Source of the DNA: a bacterium
Lineage (GTDB): Bacteria; Pseudomonadota; Gammaproteobacteria; Methylococcales; Methylomonadaceae
Length of the DNA: 52,573 bases
Assembly (NCBI GenBank): GCA_030591965.1
Contig: JAUVAA010000002.1
Span: forward strand, 1 to 52,573
Direction of reading: 5' to 3'
The notes under the pieces are model-generated. The model was not told where the DNA came from. It worked only from the letters and a program-made list of their open reading frames with translations, and made no database searches. Numbering within the stretch: the stretch's first letter is position 1; each line of letters begins with the position of its first letter. Positions 20,934 through 30,005 of this stretch are shown one piece after another. Both the position numbers and the translations under genes were made by a program.

Positions 20934-20977
20934 AAGCTCATAAAGTGCGCTTGTGTGACATTTTATGAGCTTTTTTA
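20934..20977 (+). terminator. Rho-independent terminator after the EGKCG-peptide gene
   Basis: AAGCTCATAAA pairs with TTTATGAGCTT around a 17-nt loop and is followed by TTTTA. A smaller hairpin, GCCGG/CCGGC, sits just upstream at 20903-20922. Together they close the kds-lpt-rpoN-mgtE side and separate it from the dcw cluster. Confidence 0.85.
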
Positions 20978-21190
20978 TTGCCTGTAAGTTTTGTAATTAC
21001 TGTGAGGCAGGGGGGGAGGTTTTAGTTCAGTTAATTATAAGGAAATGATTATATTTTGGATTCCGATATATCACATTAACAACATTTTTTAAATACTTGA
21101 TAGCTATTGTTATTTTGGGTAATTTTAAATGCAAAATTAGTGGGTAAGATAGTGATTTTTAAGAAAGATTGGCTTTATTTTTAAACAACC

Positions 21191-21219
21191 TTGACTAACG
21201 AATGCTAGAAAACTATAGT
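21191..21219 (+). promoter_or_regulatory. Sigma-70 promoter of the dcw cluster (Pmra)
   Basis: TTGACT at 21191-21196 and TATAGT at 21214-21219 are separated by exactly 17 bp. The transcription start would fall near 21226, just before the GTGG boxes and about 60 bp before mraZ. The 210 bp upstream of it (20978-21190) are AT-rich and contain no gene that I can see. Confidence 0.7.
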
Positions 21220-21227
21220 TATCCGCA

Positions 21228-21271
21228 GTGGTGAAAAGTGGTGGAAAGTAGTTTTTTTAGGAAAACAGTGG
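21228..21271 (+). promoter_or_regulatory. Phased GTGG boxes, probable MraZ operator
   Basis: GTGG occurs at 21228, 21238 and 21268, with GTAG at 21248, all on a 10-bp lattice and followed by A-rich bases. MraZ is known to bind tandem GTGG/TGGG-type direct repeats with about this period at its own promoter. The boxes lie directly downstream of the predicted -10, where binding would block transcription. Confidence 0.6.
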
Positions 21272-21288
21272 TTATTTCAGGGGGTTGG

Positions 21289-21756
21289 GTGTTTCGAGGT
21301 GTCACGGCAATTAATTTAGATGCAAAAGGCCGTTGTGCAATTCCCACTCGGTACCGAGAGGAGTTACACGACTGTTGTGAGTGTCAATTAGTTGTAACTG
21401 TTGCTGTGAATGAGCGCTGTGTTGGTGAGCCTGGGTGTTTATGGGTTTATCCTCTGCCTGAATGGAATAAATTAGAGTTAACTATTAGTAAGTTACCTAC
21501 CTTGGATAAAATGGCTGGAAAATTGCGTCGTTTTGTTATTGGTTATGCAATTGAAGCAGAAATGGATGCGCAAGGGCGTATATTATTGTCAGAAAAATTA
21601 AGAAAATTTGCTGGAATGGAAAAAAAACTGATTTTAGTTGGTCAGTTGAATAAGTTTGAAATATGGAATGAAGCATCCTGGAACGCCAAAGAAGATGAGT
21701 GGATGAGTGGCGACCAAGATGACGATTTGAGTGGAGTAAGTAATTTATCTTTTTAA
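21289..21756 (+). CDS. mraZ: Transcriptional regulator MraZ
   Basis: An AbrB-like DNA-binding protein with two MraZ domains that regulates the dcw cluster. The family start MFRG corresponds to GTG TTT CGA GGT at 21289, with AGGGGG a few bases upstream, giving 155 residues. An upstream in-frame GTG at 21238 would run through the operator. Domain 1 has INLDAKGRCAIPTRYREEL and domain 2 has EMDAQGRILLSEKLRKFAG, each with the DAxGR signature. The region between carries five cysteines (HDCCECQ, then RC and GC), which is unusual for MraZ. It is followed 11 bp later by rsmH. Confidence 0.93.
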   Translation: MFRGVTAINLDAKGRCAIPTRYREELHDCCECQLVVTVAVNERCVGEPGCLWVYPLPEWNKLELTISKLPTLDKMAGKLRRFVIGYAIEAEMDAQGRILLSEKLRKFAGMEKKLILVGQLNKFEIWNEASWNAKEDEWMSGDQDDDLSGVSNLSF

Positions 21757-21767
21757 TTGGGAAAATC

Positions 21768-22691
21768 ATGCATTTACCGGTGTTATATAGCGAAGCTTTG
21801 CGTGAATTAACCATTAAACCAGATGGGATTTATATCGATTGTACTTTTGGTCGGGGCGGACATAGTAAAGGTTTGTTGCAGCAATTAGGTTCCGATGGGA
21901 AATTGCTGGCATTAGATAGAGACTTGGATGCGATCAACTCTGATATTGCGCAGGAGCTATCTAAAGACCCGCGGTTTGAGTTAGAGCATTGTTGTTTTTC
22001 GCAGTTACTAAATGTAGTAGAAAAGCGCGGATGGATAGGTAAGGTTGATGGGATTCTCATGGACTTTGGGGTTTCTTCGCCGCAGTTAGATAATGCCGAG
22101 CGTGGCTTTAGTTTTATGCAGGATGGTCCGTTAGATATGCGTATGGACTGCAGTTCGGGGTTATCGGCGGCCGAATGGTTGGCTAGTGTCTCGGAACAAG
22201 ATTTAGTGCGTGTGCTTTATGATTATGGTGAAGAGCGCTTTGCACGGCGAATTGCTGCTGCTGTTGTCGCGCAGAGGTTAGAAGCACCTTTAGAGACAAC
22301 TAAGCAGTTTGTTGACTTATTGGTAGAGGCAATCCCGTTTAGAGAAAAACATAAGCACCCCGCTACACGTAGTTTTCAGGCGGTAAGAATAGCAGTAAAT
22401 CACGAGTTAGATGAAATAATCGCCGTCTTAGAGCAGGCGGTTAATGTTTTAGCGAGTGGTGGTAAGCTCGCGGTGATTTCTTTTCATTCTTTAGAAGATA
22501 GAATTGTTAAGCGCTTTATTAGGGATGAGTCGCGGGGCAAGTACAATCCAGTTAAGTTACCTATGCGGGCTGATGAGTTGGCTGCGATAAGGCTAATAAA
22601 ATGTGGTAAGGCAATTAAGGCTGGGGCAGAAGAGTTGACACAGAATACTAGAGCGCGCAGTGCTGTTATGCGTGTTGCAGAGCGTAAGTAA
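21768..22691 (+). CDS. rsmH: 16S rRNA m4C1402 methyltransferase RsmH
   Basis: A SAM-dependent methyltransferase that methylates N4 of C1402 in 16S rRNA, formerly MraW. The 307 residues have the SAM motif IDCTFGRGGHSKGLL at about 23-37, LMDFGVSSPQLDNAERGFSF in the centre, GPLDMRMD, and HPATRSFQAVRIAVNHEL. The order mraZ-rsmH-ftsL is the standard head of a dcw cluster. Confidence 0.98.
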   Translation: MHLPVLYSEALRELTIKPDGIYIDCTFGRGGHSKGLLQQLGSDGKLLALDRDLDAINSDIAQELSKDPRFELEHCCFSQLLNVVEKRGWIGKVDGILMDFGVSSPQLDNAERGFSFMQDGPLDMRMDCSSGLSAAEWLASVSEQDLVRVLYDYGEERFARRIAAAVVAQRLEAPLETTKQFVDLLVEAIPFREKHKHPATRSFQAVRIAVNHELDEIIAVLEQAVNVLASGGKLAVISFHSLEDRIVKRFIRDESRGKYNPVKLPMRADELAAIRLIKCGKAIKAGAEELTQNTRARSAVMRVAERK

Positions 22692-22700
22692 TACTGAATT

Positions 22701-22964
22701 ATGGAGCGTATGTTTGTCGTAATTTTGCTGATAATGCTGGTAGGTTCGGGCTTGGCGGTTATTTATGCTAAGTATAATTCTCGATTGGTTTTTATTGAAA
22801 TACAAAAAGCTGAGCAAGAGTTGGATCGATTGGAAGTGTTGTGGGGCAGGTTAACACTCGAAGAGCGTATGTTGGCAGATCATAATAGGGTCGAAGAAAC
22901 CGCTAGAAAAACAATGGGTTTAGTAGAGTTAGAGCGGAAATCTATCGTTTATATAAAGCTTTAG
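22701..22964 (+). CDS. ftsL: Cell division protein FtsL
   Basis: A small bitopic division protein that forms the FtsQLB complex and activates FtsWI. Of 87 residues, 4-22 form the transmembrane helix and the rest is a periplasmic coiled coil (about 30-65, with RLVFIEIQKAEQELDRLEVL). Sequence conservation is low, so size, topology and position between rsmH and ftsI carry the call. It lies 9 bp after rsmH and 2 bp before ftsI. Confidence 0.93.
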   Translation: MERMFVVILLIMLVGSGLAVIYAKYNSRLVFIEIQKAEQELDRLEVLWGRLTLEERMLADHNRVEETARKTMGLVELERKSIVYIKL

Positions 22965-22966
22965 CT

Positions 22967-24721
22967 ATGTCGGTTGCTGAAAAGAAAAAAAACAGTAAAA
23001 AGGCCAGCGATTTTTCGGGAAGAAGAAAGTTGGTGTTAGTTTTTATGCTACTTGGAGTCTGTGTGCTGATTTTGAAAGCAATACAGTTGCAAGTTATGGA
23101 TACACAGTTTTTGCAGAAGCAAGGACGAAGTCGGCAGGTTGGTACGGTCAAGATTGCGGCTTATAGGGGGCAAATTAAGGATCGTAATGGTGAAAGCCTT
23201 GCTGTTAGTGCGCCAGTGGAATCAGTTTGGGTTAACCCTCAGTATTGTAAAGAGACAGAAATCGAAGAGTCCAAATTAATTTGTAGTGATTTAGGTGGTA
23301 TTCGGTTTAAGCAGGCGGCGAAACTTTTGGGAATGTCTTTAACTAGGTTGCTAAAAGCTTTTGATGCTTCAACACATAAGCAATTTGTCTATTTAAAAAG
23401 ACATATTGAGCCTAGCGTAGCGGTAGAAGTTAAGGCTTTAGGCTTGCCAGGTATAGGTTTTATTCGAGAGTTTAAACGCTTCTATCCTGCTGGGGAGGTT
23501 GCGGCTCATCTGTTAGGGTTTACTAATATAGATGATAAGGGTCAAGAGGGCTTGGAGTTAATGTATAACTCAAGCTTGAAAGGGGTTGCCGGTAGTAAGC
23601 GTGTTATTCGAGATGGTAAGAGACGCATTATCGAAGAGCAAAACCTGGAAAGCATTAAAGAGCCAGTGGATGGGCAGGATTTACAATTAAGTATTGATGA
23701 GCGTTTGCAGTATTTAGCTTATAAAGAATTAAAGGCTGGCGTAGTAAAGCATAGGGCAAAGTCTGCTTCTTTGGTGATATTAGAGGCCGAAACGGGAAAT
23801 ATTTTAGCGGTAGTTAATCAGCCGTCTTTTAACCCGAATATGCGTAAAAACTTAAAGATATCTCGTTATCGGAATAGAGCAATAACTGATGTTTATGAGC
23901 CTGGCTCAACAATGAAACCTTTAGTTGTTGCTGCTGCTTTAGAGGGCGGGTTTATTAAAGATACGCAGATGTTTGATACTAAAGATTTTAAGATTAAAGG
24001 TAGAAAGGTTAAGGACGATCATAAATACGGCACTTTAAACTTAACGGATGTCTTGAAAAAATCAAGCAATGTTGCGGCCAGTAAAATTGCCTTATCCATG
24101 CCGTCTGATTATTTCTGGCGTTTTTATCATGACTTAGGGTTTGGTGTCGCTCCTAGGGTTAATTTTCCTGGAGAAGCGAGTGGCATTTTGCCCGAGTATT
24201 TTGGTTGGAGTAAGTTTGAGCAGGCAACTTTATCATTTGGTTATAGAGTCTCAATGTCCACTTTACAGTTGGCTCGGGCATACACGGTTTTAGCTGATGA
24301 TGGCGTGTTACATACAGTGAGTTTGTTGAAACGTGAAAAAGATGAATATGCTATGCAGGTTTTATCGCCTAAAACAGCAATAAAAGTAAGAACAATGATT
24401 GAACAGGTTGTGCAAAAAGGTGGTACTGCGACTCGAGCGCGAGTAGATGGTTATCGAGTGGCGGGTAAAACGGGCACGGCTAAAAAAGCCAGTAGAAAGG
24501 GAGGTTATGGCGATGATCATTTGTCCGTATTTGTTGGTATGGCACCTGCTAGCGATCCAAAATTAGTCATTGCTGTGATGGTTGATTCACCGCAAGGTGA
24601 TTATTATGGTGGTTTAGTGGCTGCGCCAATTTTTGCTAAAGTCATGGGTGGCGCGCTAAGAGTTTTAGGTATTGCTCCTGATGAAGAGCAAACCATGTCG
24701 GTATTATTAAGCAAACAGTGA
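22967..24721 (+). CDS. ftsI: Peptidoglycan D,D-transpeptidase FtsI (PBP3)
   Basis: The septal transpeptidase that cross-links peptidoglycan during division and a beta-lactam target. Of 584 residues, 21-40 are the membrane anchor, followed by a dimerisation domain and the transpeptidase domain. The active-site triad of motifs is intact: S314-T-M-K317, S366-S-N368 and K501-T-G-T. The basic N-terminus (EKKKNSKKASDFSGRRK) is typical for interaction with the divisome. It overlaps nothing but lies 1-2 bp from both neighbours. Confidence 0.98.
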   Translation: MSVAEKKKNSKKASDFSGRRKLVLVFMLLGVCVLILKAIQLQVMDTQFLQKQGRSRQVGTVKIAAYRGQIKDRNGESLAVSAPVESVWVNPQYCKETEIEESKLICSDLGGIRFKQAAKLLGMSLTRLLKAFDASTHKQFVYLKRHIEPSVAVEVKALGLPGIGFIREFKRFYPAGEVAAHLLGFTNIDDKGQEGLELMYNSSLKGVAGSKRVIRDGKRRIIEEQNLESIKEPVDGQDLQLSIDERLQYLAYKELKAGVVKHRAKSASLVILEAETGNILAVVNQPSFNPNMRKNLKISRYRNRAITDVYEPGSTMKPLVVAAALEGGFIKDTQMFDTKDFKIKGRKVKDDHKYGTLNLTDVLKKSSNVAASKIALSMPSDYFWRFYHDLGFGVAPRVNFPGEASGILPEYFGWSKFEQATLSFGYRVSMSTLQLARAYTVLADDGVLHTVSLLKREKDEYAMQVLSPKTAIKVRTMIEQVVQKGGTATRARVDGYRVAGKTGTAKKASRKGGYGDDHLSVFVGMAPASDPKLVIAVMVDSPQGDYYGGLVAAPIFAKVMGGALRVLGIAPDEEQTMSVLLSKQ

Positions 24722-24722
24722 T

Positions 24723-26183
24723 ATGCAGTTAGTAGAATTATTAGCAGGTGTTGCTGATGTGCAGCAGGATGTAGAGCTCACACATATTGCTTTAGATAGT
24801 CGAGCTGTGGGTGCTGGCGGTGTTTTTTTTGCTTTAGCTGGGGCTAAGCAGCATGGGATGAAGTTTGCGCATCAAGTTCAGCAGCAGGGCGCTGTCGCTA
24901 TTATTTATGATCCGGCGAATGGTGGGAAGTTATTGGCTGAGCCTGTCATTGGTTTAAGTTTAATTGCAGTTGAGCAGTTAGCCGATAAATTGGGTGATTT
25001 GGCCGCTAAATATTATGGCTGGCCTACTAGGCAGTTGCATGTTGTGGGTATTACTGGGACGAATGGTAAAACCTCCTGTAGTCAGTTTTTGGCACAAGTA
25101 CTTGATGACTGCGGTGTTATTGGCACACTCGGTTGGGGTATTTGTCCAAATTTACAAAGAACCTGTAACACGACGCCTGATGCGTTAATGCTACAAAAAA
25201 TATACGCTGAGTTTGTCGCGGAAAATATAAAAAATGTTGCGATGGAGGTTTCATCGCATGGATTAGAGCAAGGTCGCGTCAATGCTATTAACTTTAGCGG
25301 CGCGGTGTTTAATAATTTGAGTCGTGATCATTTAGATTATCACGGCAGCTTGGAAGCTTATTTTCAAACTAAATTACGTTTAGTTCAATGGCCTGATCTG
25401 CAGTATGTCGTGGTCAATTTAGATGATGCTTATGCTGAGCGTGTTTTATCGGCAATTTCTGCACAAGTGCCTGTATTTACTTATAGCATGCAAGATAAAG
25501 TGCATAACAAAGATACGAGCATTCAAGTAAGAAATGTTAAATATTCGCTATTAGGTATTGAATGTGACGTATTTTGGCAGGCTGAGCAGCATAAACTTAA
25601 GGTTGCTTTATTGGGTGATTTTAATTTGCAGAATTGTTTGTCAGTATTGGCTGTATTGTTGGCGATGGGCAAGCCATTAGGTGAGTGTTTGCAGGCTATA
25701 CAAGCTATTAAACCGATTATTGGCCGTATGGAATGTTTTACTGCGGATATTGGTAAGCTTATGGTGGTTGTTGATTATGCGCATACGCCAGATGCATTGG
25801 AAAAAGTATTAACAACCTTAAGGCGGCATTGCGCAGCTAAGTTAACCGTAGTTTTTGGTTGTGGTGGTGACCGAGATAAGGGTAAACGTGCACAAATGGG
25901 GCGTATTGCTGAAGCTCTTGCTGACCGTGTAATTGTTACTGATGATAACCCGCGATTTGAAGCAGGGCAGGCAATTATTGATGAGATTATTGCAGGTATT
26001 CCGACGGAAAAGATTTGTGTGATTAATGATAGAAAAAGGGCCATACAGCAAAGTATTTTAATGAGTTCAGATAAAGATATAGTTTTAATTGCTGGCAAAG
26101 GCCATGAAGATTATCAAGAGATAAAAGGCGTGCAACTCCCCTTTAGTGATCGTGAAATTGTTCAGGAATTATTGGCCTTATGA
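24723..26183 (+). CDS. murE: UDP-MurNAc-L-Ala-D-Glu:meso-diaminopimelate ligase
   Basis: Adds the third residue of the peptidoglycan stem peptide. The 486 residues contain the P-loop GITGTNGKTS, MEVSSHGLEQGRV, DYAHTPDALEKVL and the substrate-specificity motif DDNPR near residue 405, which marks enzymes that use meso-diaminopimelate and not lysine. The end overlaps murF by 4 bp. Confidence 0.98.
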   Translation: MQLVELLAGVADVQQDVELTHIALDSRAVGAGGVFFALAGAKQHGMKFAHQVQQQGAVAIIYDPANGGKLLAEPVIGLSLIAVEQLADKLGDLAAKYYGWPTRQLHVVGITGTNGKTSCSQFLAQVLDDCGVIGTLGWGICPNLQRTCNTTPDALMLQKIYAEFVAENIKNVAMEVSSHGLEQGRVNAINFSGAVFNNLSRDHLDYHGSLEAYFQTKLRLVQWPDLQYVVVNLDDAYAERVLSAISAQVPVFTYSMQDKVHNKDTSIQVRNVKYSLLGIECDVFWQAEQHKLKVALLGDFNLQNCLSVLAVLLAMGKPLGECLQAIQAIKPIIGRMECFTADIGKLMVVVDYAHTPDALEKVLTTLRRHCAAKLTVVFGCGGDRDKGKRAQMGRIAEALADRVIVTDDNPRFEAGQAIIDEIIAGIPTEKICVINDRKRAIQQSILMSSDKDIVLIAGKGHEDYQEIKGVQLPFSDREIVQELLAL

Positions 26184-27544
26184 TTTTAATGACTTTGCAA
26201 GAAATAGCTGAAACGGTACAAGGGCAATTAATCGGTGCTGATGCAACGGTTTCGGGTGTTTGTATTGATACGCGTATTTTACTGTCAGGTGATTTGTATG
26301 TTGCTGTTAAAGGCGAGCAATTTGATGGCCATGACTTTATTGCTCAAGCTGAAGAGAAGGGTGCATTAGCATTATTAGTTACCAAACAAGTTGTTAGTAA
26401 TAAATCACAAATTATTGTACGAGATACGCGTTTAGCCTTAGCTGAATTAGCAGGAGCAGTTAGAGATAAAGCACAACTAAAAGTATGCGGCATTACAGGG
26501 AGTAATGGCAAAACTACCGTAAAAGAGATGATTGCCGCTATTTTGGCTGTTAAGTATCGGGTTTTGTTTACCCAGGGCAATTTTAATAATGATATAGGCG
26601 TGCCTTTAACTTTATTACGTTTACAAGCGGAGGATGAATTTGCCGTGATAGAAATGGGGGCAAATCACGCAGGTGAGATTGCTTATACCAGTACTTATGC
26701 GAGACCTGACGTAGCCGTCATTACTAATGTTGGTGCGGCACATATTGAAGGCTTTGGTAGTGTTGCTGGCGTAGCGCAGGCTAAAGCAGAAATTATTGAG
26801 TCATTAACTGAGCAGGGTGTTGCGGTTTTAAATGCAGATGATGCTTTTTTTACACAGTGGCTCACGATTGCTGGGCAGCGGAAAGTGCTTTCATTTGGCT
26901 TGAATGCAAATGCCGATGTGACGGCAGAAAATATTGTAACGGGTTTTGCTGGTGAACAGTTTTGTACGCAATTTGATTTACTTAGTGAAAATAAGCGAGT
27001 GCCAATGCGTTTATCTTTAGCTGGCGCGCACAATGTTAAAAATGCTTTGGCCGCTAGTGCCGCATGCTTGGCATTAGGTATTGATATAAAACAGATACAA
27101 GCAGGCTTAGAGCAGGTTAAATCAGTAAAAGGCCGCTTACAGTTAAGTGTAACGGAGCTTGGGTATAGGGTTATTAATGATACTTATAATGCTAATCCTG
27201 ATTCATTAGCTGCTGCTTTGGCAGTGCTCAAAAGCTGTGAAGGTGAGTTATGGCTGGCTTTAGGTGCATTTGGTGAGCTAGGTGTAGATAGCGGACAATT
27301 GCATAGCGAAATGGGCGAACAAATTAAACAGGCAGGTGTAACGCGTTTATTTGCGACTGGGGCATTGGCTGAAAGCACAGTAATAGCTTTTGGTGCAGGT
27401 GCAGAGTTTTTTGCGCAGCAAGAAGATTTGATAACAGCAGTACAACAAGCAATCAGCCCTAAGGTTGTGTTATTAGTGAAAGGGTCAAGGGCACAAAGAA
27501 TGGAAAACGTGGTTAATGCATTGGTTAATAAGGTGGAAAAGTAA
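26180..27544 (+). CDS. murF: UDP-MurNAc-tripeptide:D-Ala-D-Ala ligase
   Basis: Adds the D-Ala-D-Ala dipeptide, completing the UDP-MurNAc-pentapeptide. The 454 residues show the P-loop [41 protein letters not shown] and the C-terminal [16 protein letters not shown] block typical of MurF. It starts inside the last codons of murE (ATGA-type overlap) and ends 2 bp before mraY. Confidence 0.98.
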   Translation: MILMTLQEIAETVQGQLIGADATVSGVCIDTRILLSGDLYVAVKGEQFDGHDFIAQAEEKGALALLVTKQVVSNKSQIIVRDTRLALAELAGAVRDKAQLKVCGITGSNGKTTVKEMIAAILAVKYRVLFTQGNFNNDIGVPLTLLRLQAEDEFAVIEMGANHAGEIAYTSTYARPDVAVITNVGAAHIEGFGSVAGVAQAKAEIIESLTEQGVAVLNADDAFFTQWLTIAGQRKVLSFGLNANADVTAENIVTGFAGEQFCTQFDLLSENKRVPMRLSLAGAHNVKNALAASAACLALGIDIKQIQAGLEQVKSVKGRLQLSVTELGYRVINDTYNANPDSLAAALAVLKSCEGELWLALGAFGELGVDSGQLHSEMGEQIKQAGVTRLFATGALAESTVIAFGAGAEFFAQQEDLITAVQQAISPKVVLLVKGSRAQRMENVVNALVNKVEK

Positions 27545-27546
27545 GC

Positions 27547-28629
27547 ATGTTACTGTATTTATTTGAGTATTTAGCTCAGTTTGACCCTAGTTTTAAGGTG
27601 TTTCAATATCTGACTTTGCGCGGTATTTTGAGCGCGCTAACGGCTTTAATGATTTCCTTCTTAGTTGGCCCAACGATGATTCGCAGCTTAAGCAATAAAA
27701 ATATTGGTCAAAGCATTCGTCAAAGTGGGCCTGAAAGTCATTACGAGAAAGCAGGTACACCGACGATGGGTGGTACTTTGATTTTAGTGAGTATTGCTGT
27801 CAGTACTTTGCTTTGGGGTGATTTAGAGAATAGTTATGTTTGGGTGGCGTTATTGGTCACGATGGCTTATGGCGTGGTCGGTTTTATTGATGATTATAAG
27901 AAAGTTAAATTAGGTAATAGTGATGGCTTATCGGCACGAGCAAAGTATTTGTGGCAGTCGATTATTGCGTTAACTGCGGCCATATTTTTATATAAAAGTG
28001 CGCTAGTTCCCGCTGAAACGCAATTTATCGTGCCTTTCTTTAAAGAAGTAGTCATAGATATGGGCTGGACTTATGTGGTTTTGACCTATTTTGTTATTGT
28101 TGGCACCAGTAATGCGGTGAATTTAACGGATGGTTTAGATGGTTTGGCGATTATGCCAACCGTTATGGTCGCCGGGGCATTAGCTATTTTTGCTTATTTA
28201 ACCGGACATGTTATGTTCGCTGAATATTTGGTGATTCCTTATATTCCTAAAGCCGGTGAGCTAGTTATCTTTTGTGCGGCATTAGTGGGCGCAGGTTTAG
28301 GTTTTTTATGGTTTAACGCTTATCCTGCCATGGTTTTTATGGGCGATGTTGGTGCGTTAGCCTTAGGTGCTGCTTTGGGTATTGTGGCTGTTTTAGTGCG
28401 CCAAGAAATTGTTTTACTAATTATGGGAGGAGTGTTTGTTATGGAAACAGTTTCCGTGATTATGCAAGTTGCTTCGTTTAAGTTGACGGGTAAACGAGTT
28501 TTTAGAATGGCACCTATACATCACCATTTCGAGTTAAAGGGTTGGCCAGAGCCACATATCATTGTCAGATTTTGGATTATTACCGTGATTTTAGTTCTGG
28601 TCGGATTATCAACCTTAAAGTTGAGATAA
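27547..28629 (+). CDS. mraY: Phospho-N-acetylmuramoyl-pentapeptide transferase MraY
   Basis: Makes lipid I by transferring phospho-MurNAc-pentapeptide to undecaprenyl phosphate in the inner membrane. The 360 residues form about ten transmembrane helices. Catalytic and Mg2+-binding blocks are [47 protein letters not shown] and the MraY-specific [14 protein letters not shown]. The start has no strong ribosome site, which fits translational coupling to murF 2 bp upstream. Confidence 0.98.
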   Translation: MLLYLFEYLAQFDPSFKVFQYLTLRGILSALTALMISFLVGPTMIRSLSNKNIGQSIRQSGPESHYEKAGTPTMGGTLILVSIAVSTLLWGDLENSYVWVALLVTMAYGVVGFIDDYKKVKLGNSDGLSARAKYLWQSIIALTAAIFLYKSALVPAETQFIVPFFKEVVIDMGWTYVVLTYFVIVGTSNAVNLTDGLDGLAIMPTVMVAGALAIFAYLTGHVMFAEYLVIPYIPKAGELVIFCAALVGAGLGFLWFNAYPAMVFMGDVGALALGAALGIVAVLVRQEIVLLIMGGVFVMETVSVIMQVASFKLTGKRVFRMAPIHHHFELKGWPEPHIIVRFWIITVILVLVGLSTLKLR

Positions 28630-28631
28630 AA

Positions 28632-30005
28632 ATGAATAATGATGTGATTTTACAAACATTAGATAAACAGTTTTCTCTGAATAAGGAAACGGCTAAAGTT
28701 TTAGTCGTTGGCTTGGGTAAGACGGGTTTATCAGTGGCTTATTATTTACGTCAATTAGGTATTCAGTTTGCGATTGTTGATAGTCGAGATAAACCGCCTT
28801 TTAATGATGCCTTATTAGCTGAAATGCCAGATATTCCGGTGTTTACAGGTGGGTTTGATGCGGCCATATTTGGTTTGGCAACGCATATTATTGTTAGCCC
28901 TGGCGTTTCTATGGACGAACCTTTAATTAAACAAGCTCTAGCAAGCGGTGTTGGTTCTTTAAGTGATATAGATTTGTTCGCCTGTTCTGTAGATAAACCG
29001 GTTGTCGCAATTACAGGGTCTAATGGTAAAAGCACGGTAACTACCATGCTTGGTGCGATGGCTAAAGCTGCTGGGAAGTGTACGGCGGTAGGCGGTAATT
29101 TAGGTACGCCAGCACTTGATTTGCTGGCTGATGAGGTAGAGATTTATGTGCTGGAGTTGTCGAGTTTTCAGCTAGAGCGAACTAGCGAATTAAATGCGGT
29201 TGTGGCAACGATACTAAATGTCTCGGCTGATCATCTAGATAGATATACAAGCATAGCGGCTTATACAGAGCAAAAACGTAAAGTGTATGCTGGCAATGGC
29301 GTCATGCTTTTAAATGCAGATGATCCCGCAGTCATTGCAATGCGTGATGCTGGTAGAGATGCCTTAACTTTTGGTCTACAGCAAGAGGCTGATTATTCAG
29401 TTATTAATACCTCTGAAGGTGAGTTTTTAGCGTTGCATGGCCGACCTATATTGGCGGTCAATGAGTTATTGATAGCAGGTATACATAATCAAGCCAATGC
29501 TTTGGCTGCATTAGCATTAGGTGGTGTATTAGGGTTACCAGAAGAGGCGATGTGTGAAGCTTTACGTCACTATAAAGGCTTAAAACATCGAATGCAGTTT
29601 GTGGCTAATACTGATGGTGTTAGCTGGGTTAATGACTCTAAAGCGACTAATGTTGGTGCGTGTGTAGCGGCTTTGCAAGGCTTTAAAAATGCGGGTGTTA
29701 TTCTCATTGCTGGTGGTGATGCAAAGGGCGCAGATATGGGCGAATTAGTACCTATTTTAAAAGATAAAGTTAAGGCTTTGTTGTTAATAGGTAAAGATGG
29801 TGAGCTGATTAAGCAAACGGTGAATGATAGTGTGCCTGTATTTGAAGTTGGTACATTGAAAAACGCCGTGAAGAAAGCAGCAAAAATTGCACAAGCAGGT
29901 GATACCGTATTGCTATCACCTGCTTGTGCGAGTTTAGATCAATTTTCTAATTACCAAGAAAGAGGGGCTGTCTTTATCTCTGAGGTAAAGGCTTTAGACA
30001 AATGA
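28632..30005 (+). CDS. murD: UDP-MurNAc-L-alanine:D-glutamate ligase
   Basis: Adds D-glutamate to UDP-MurNAc-L-Ala. The start at 28632, 2 bp after the mraY stop, gives 457 residues, and the frame is open further up inside mraY, so the longer version is unlikely. The N-terminal Rossmann part has VLVVGLGKTGLSVAYYLRQ, the P-loop is ITGSNGKSTVTTM, and the C-terminal domain shows WVNDSKATN and VLLSPACASLDQFSNYQERG. It overlaps ftsW by 4 bp. Confidence 0.97.
   Translation: MNNDVILQTLDKQFSLNKETAKVLVVGLGKTGLSVAYYLRQLGIQFAIVDSRDKPPFNDALLAEMPDIPVFTGGFDAAIFGLATHIIVSPGVSMDEPLIKQALASGVGSLSDIDLFACSVDKPVVAITGSNGKSTVTTMLGAMAKAAGKCTAVGGNLGTPALDLLADEVEIYVLELSSFQLERTSELNAVVATILNVSADHLDRYTSIAAYTEQKRKVYAGNGVMLLNADDPAVIAMRDAGRDALTFGLQQEADYSVINTSEGEFLALHGRPILAVNELLIAGIHNQANALAALALGGVLGLPEEAMCEALRHYKGLKHRMQFVANTDGVSWVNDSKATNVGACVAALQGFKNAGVILIAGGDAKGADMGELVPILKDKVKALLLIGKDGELIKQTVNDSVPVFEVGTLKNAVKKAAKIAQAGDTVLLSPACASLDQFSNYQERGAVFISEVKALDK

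Noticed and set aside
25775-26098. Long open frames antisense to murE and to other dcw genes
   Set aside because: They lack ribosome sites and recognisable motifs, lie fully inside conserved genes and follow from codon bias on the opposite strand.
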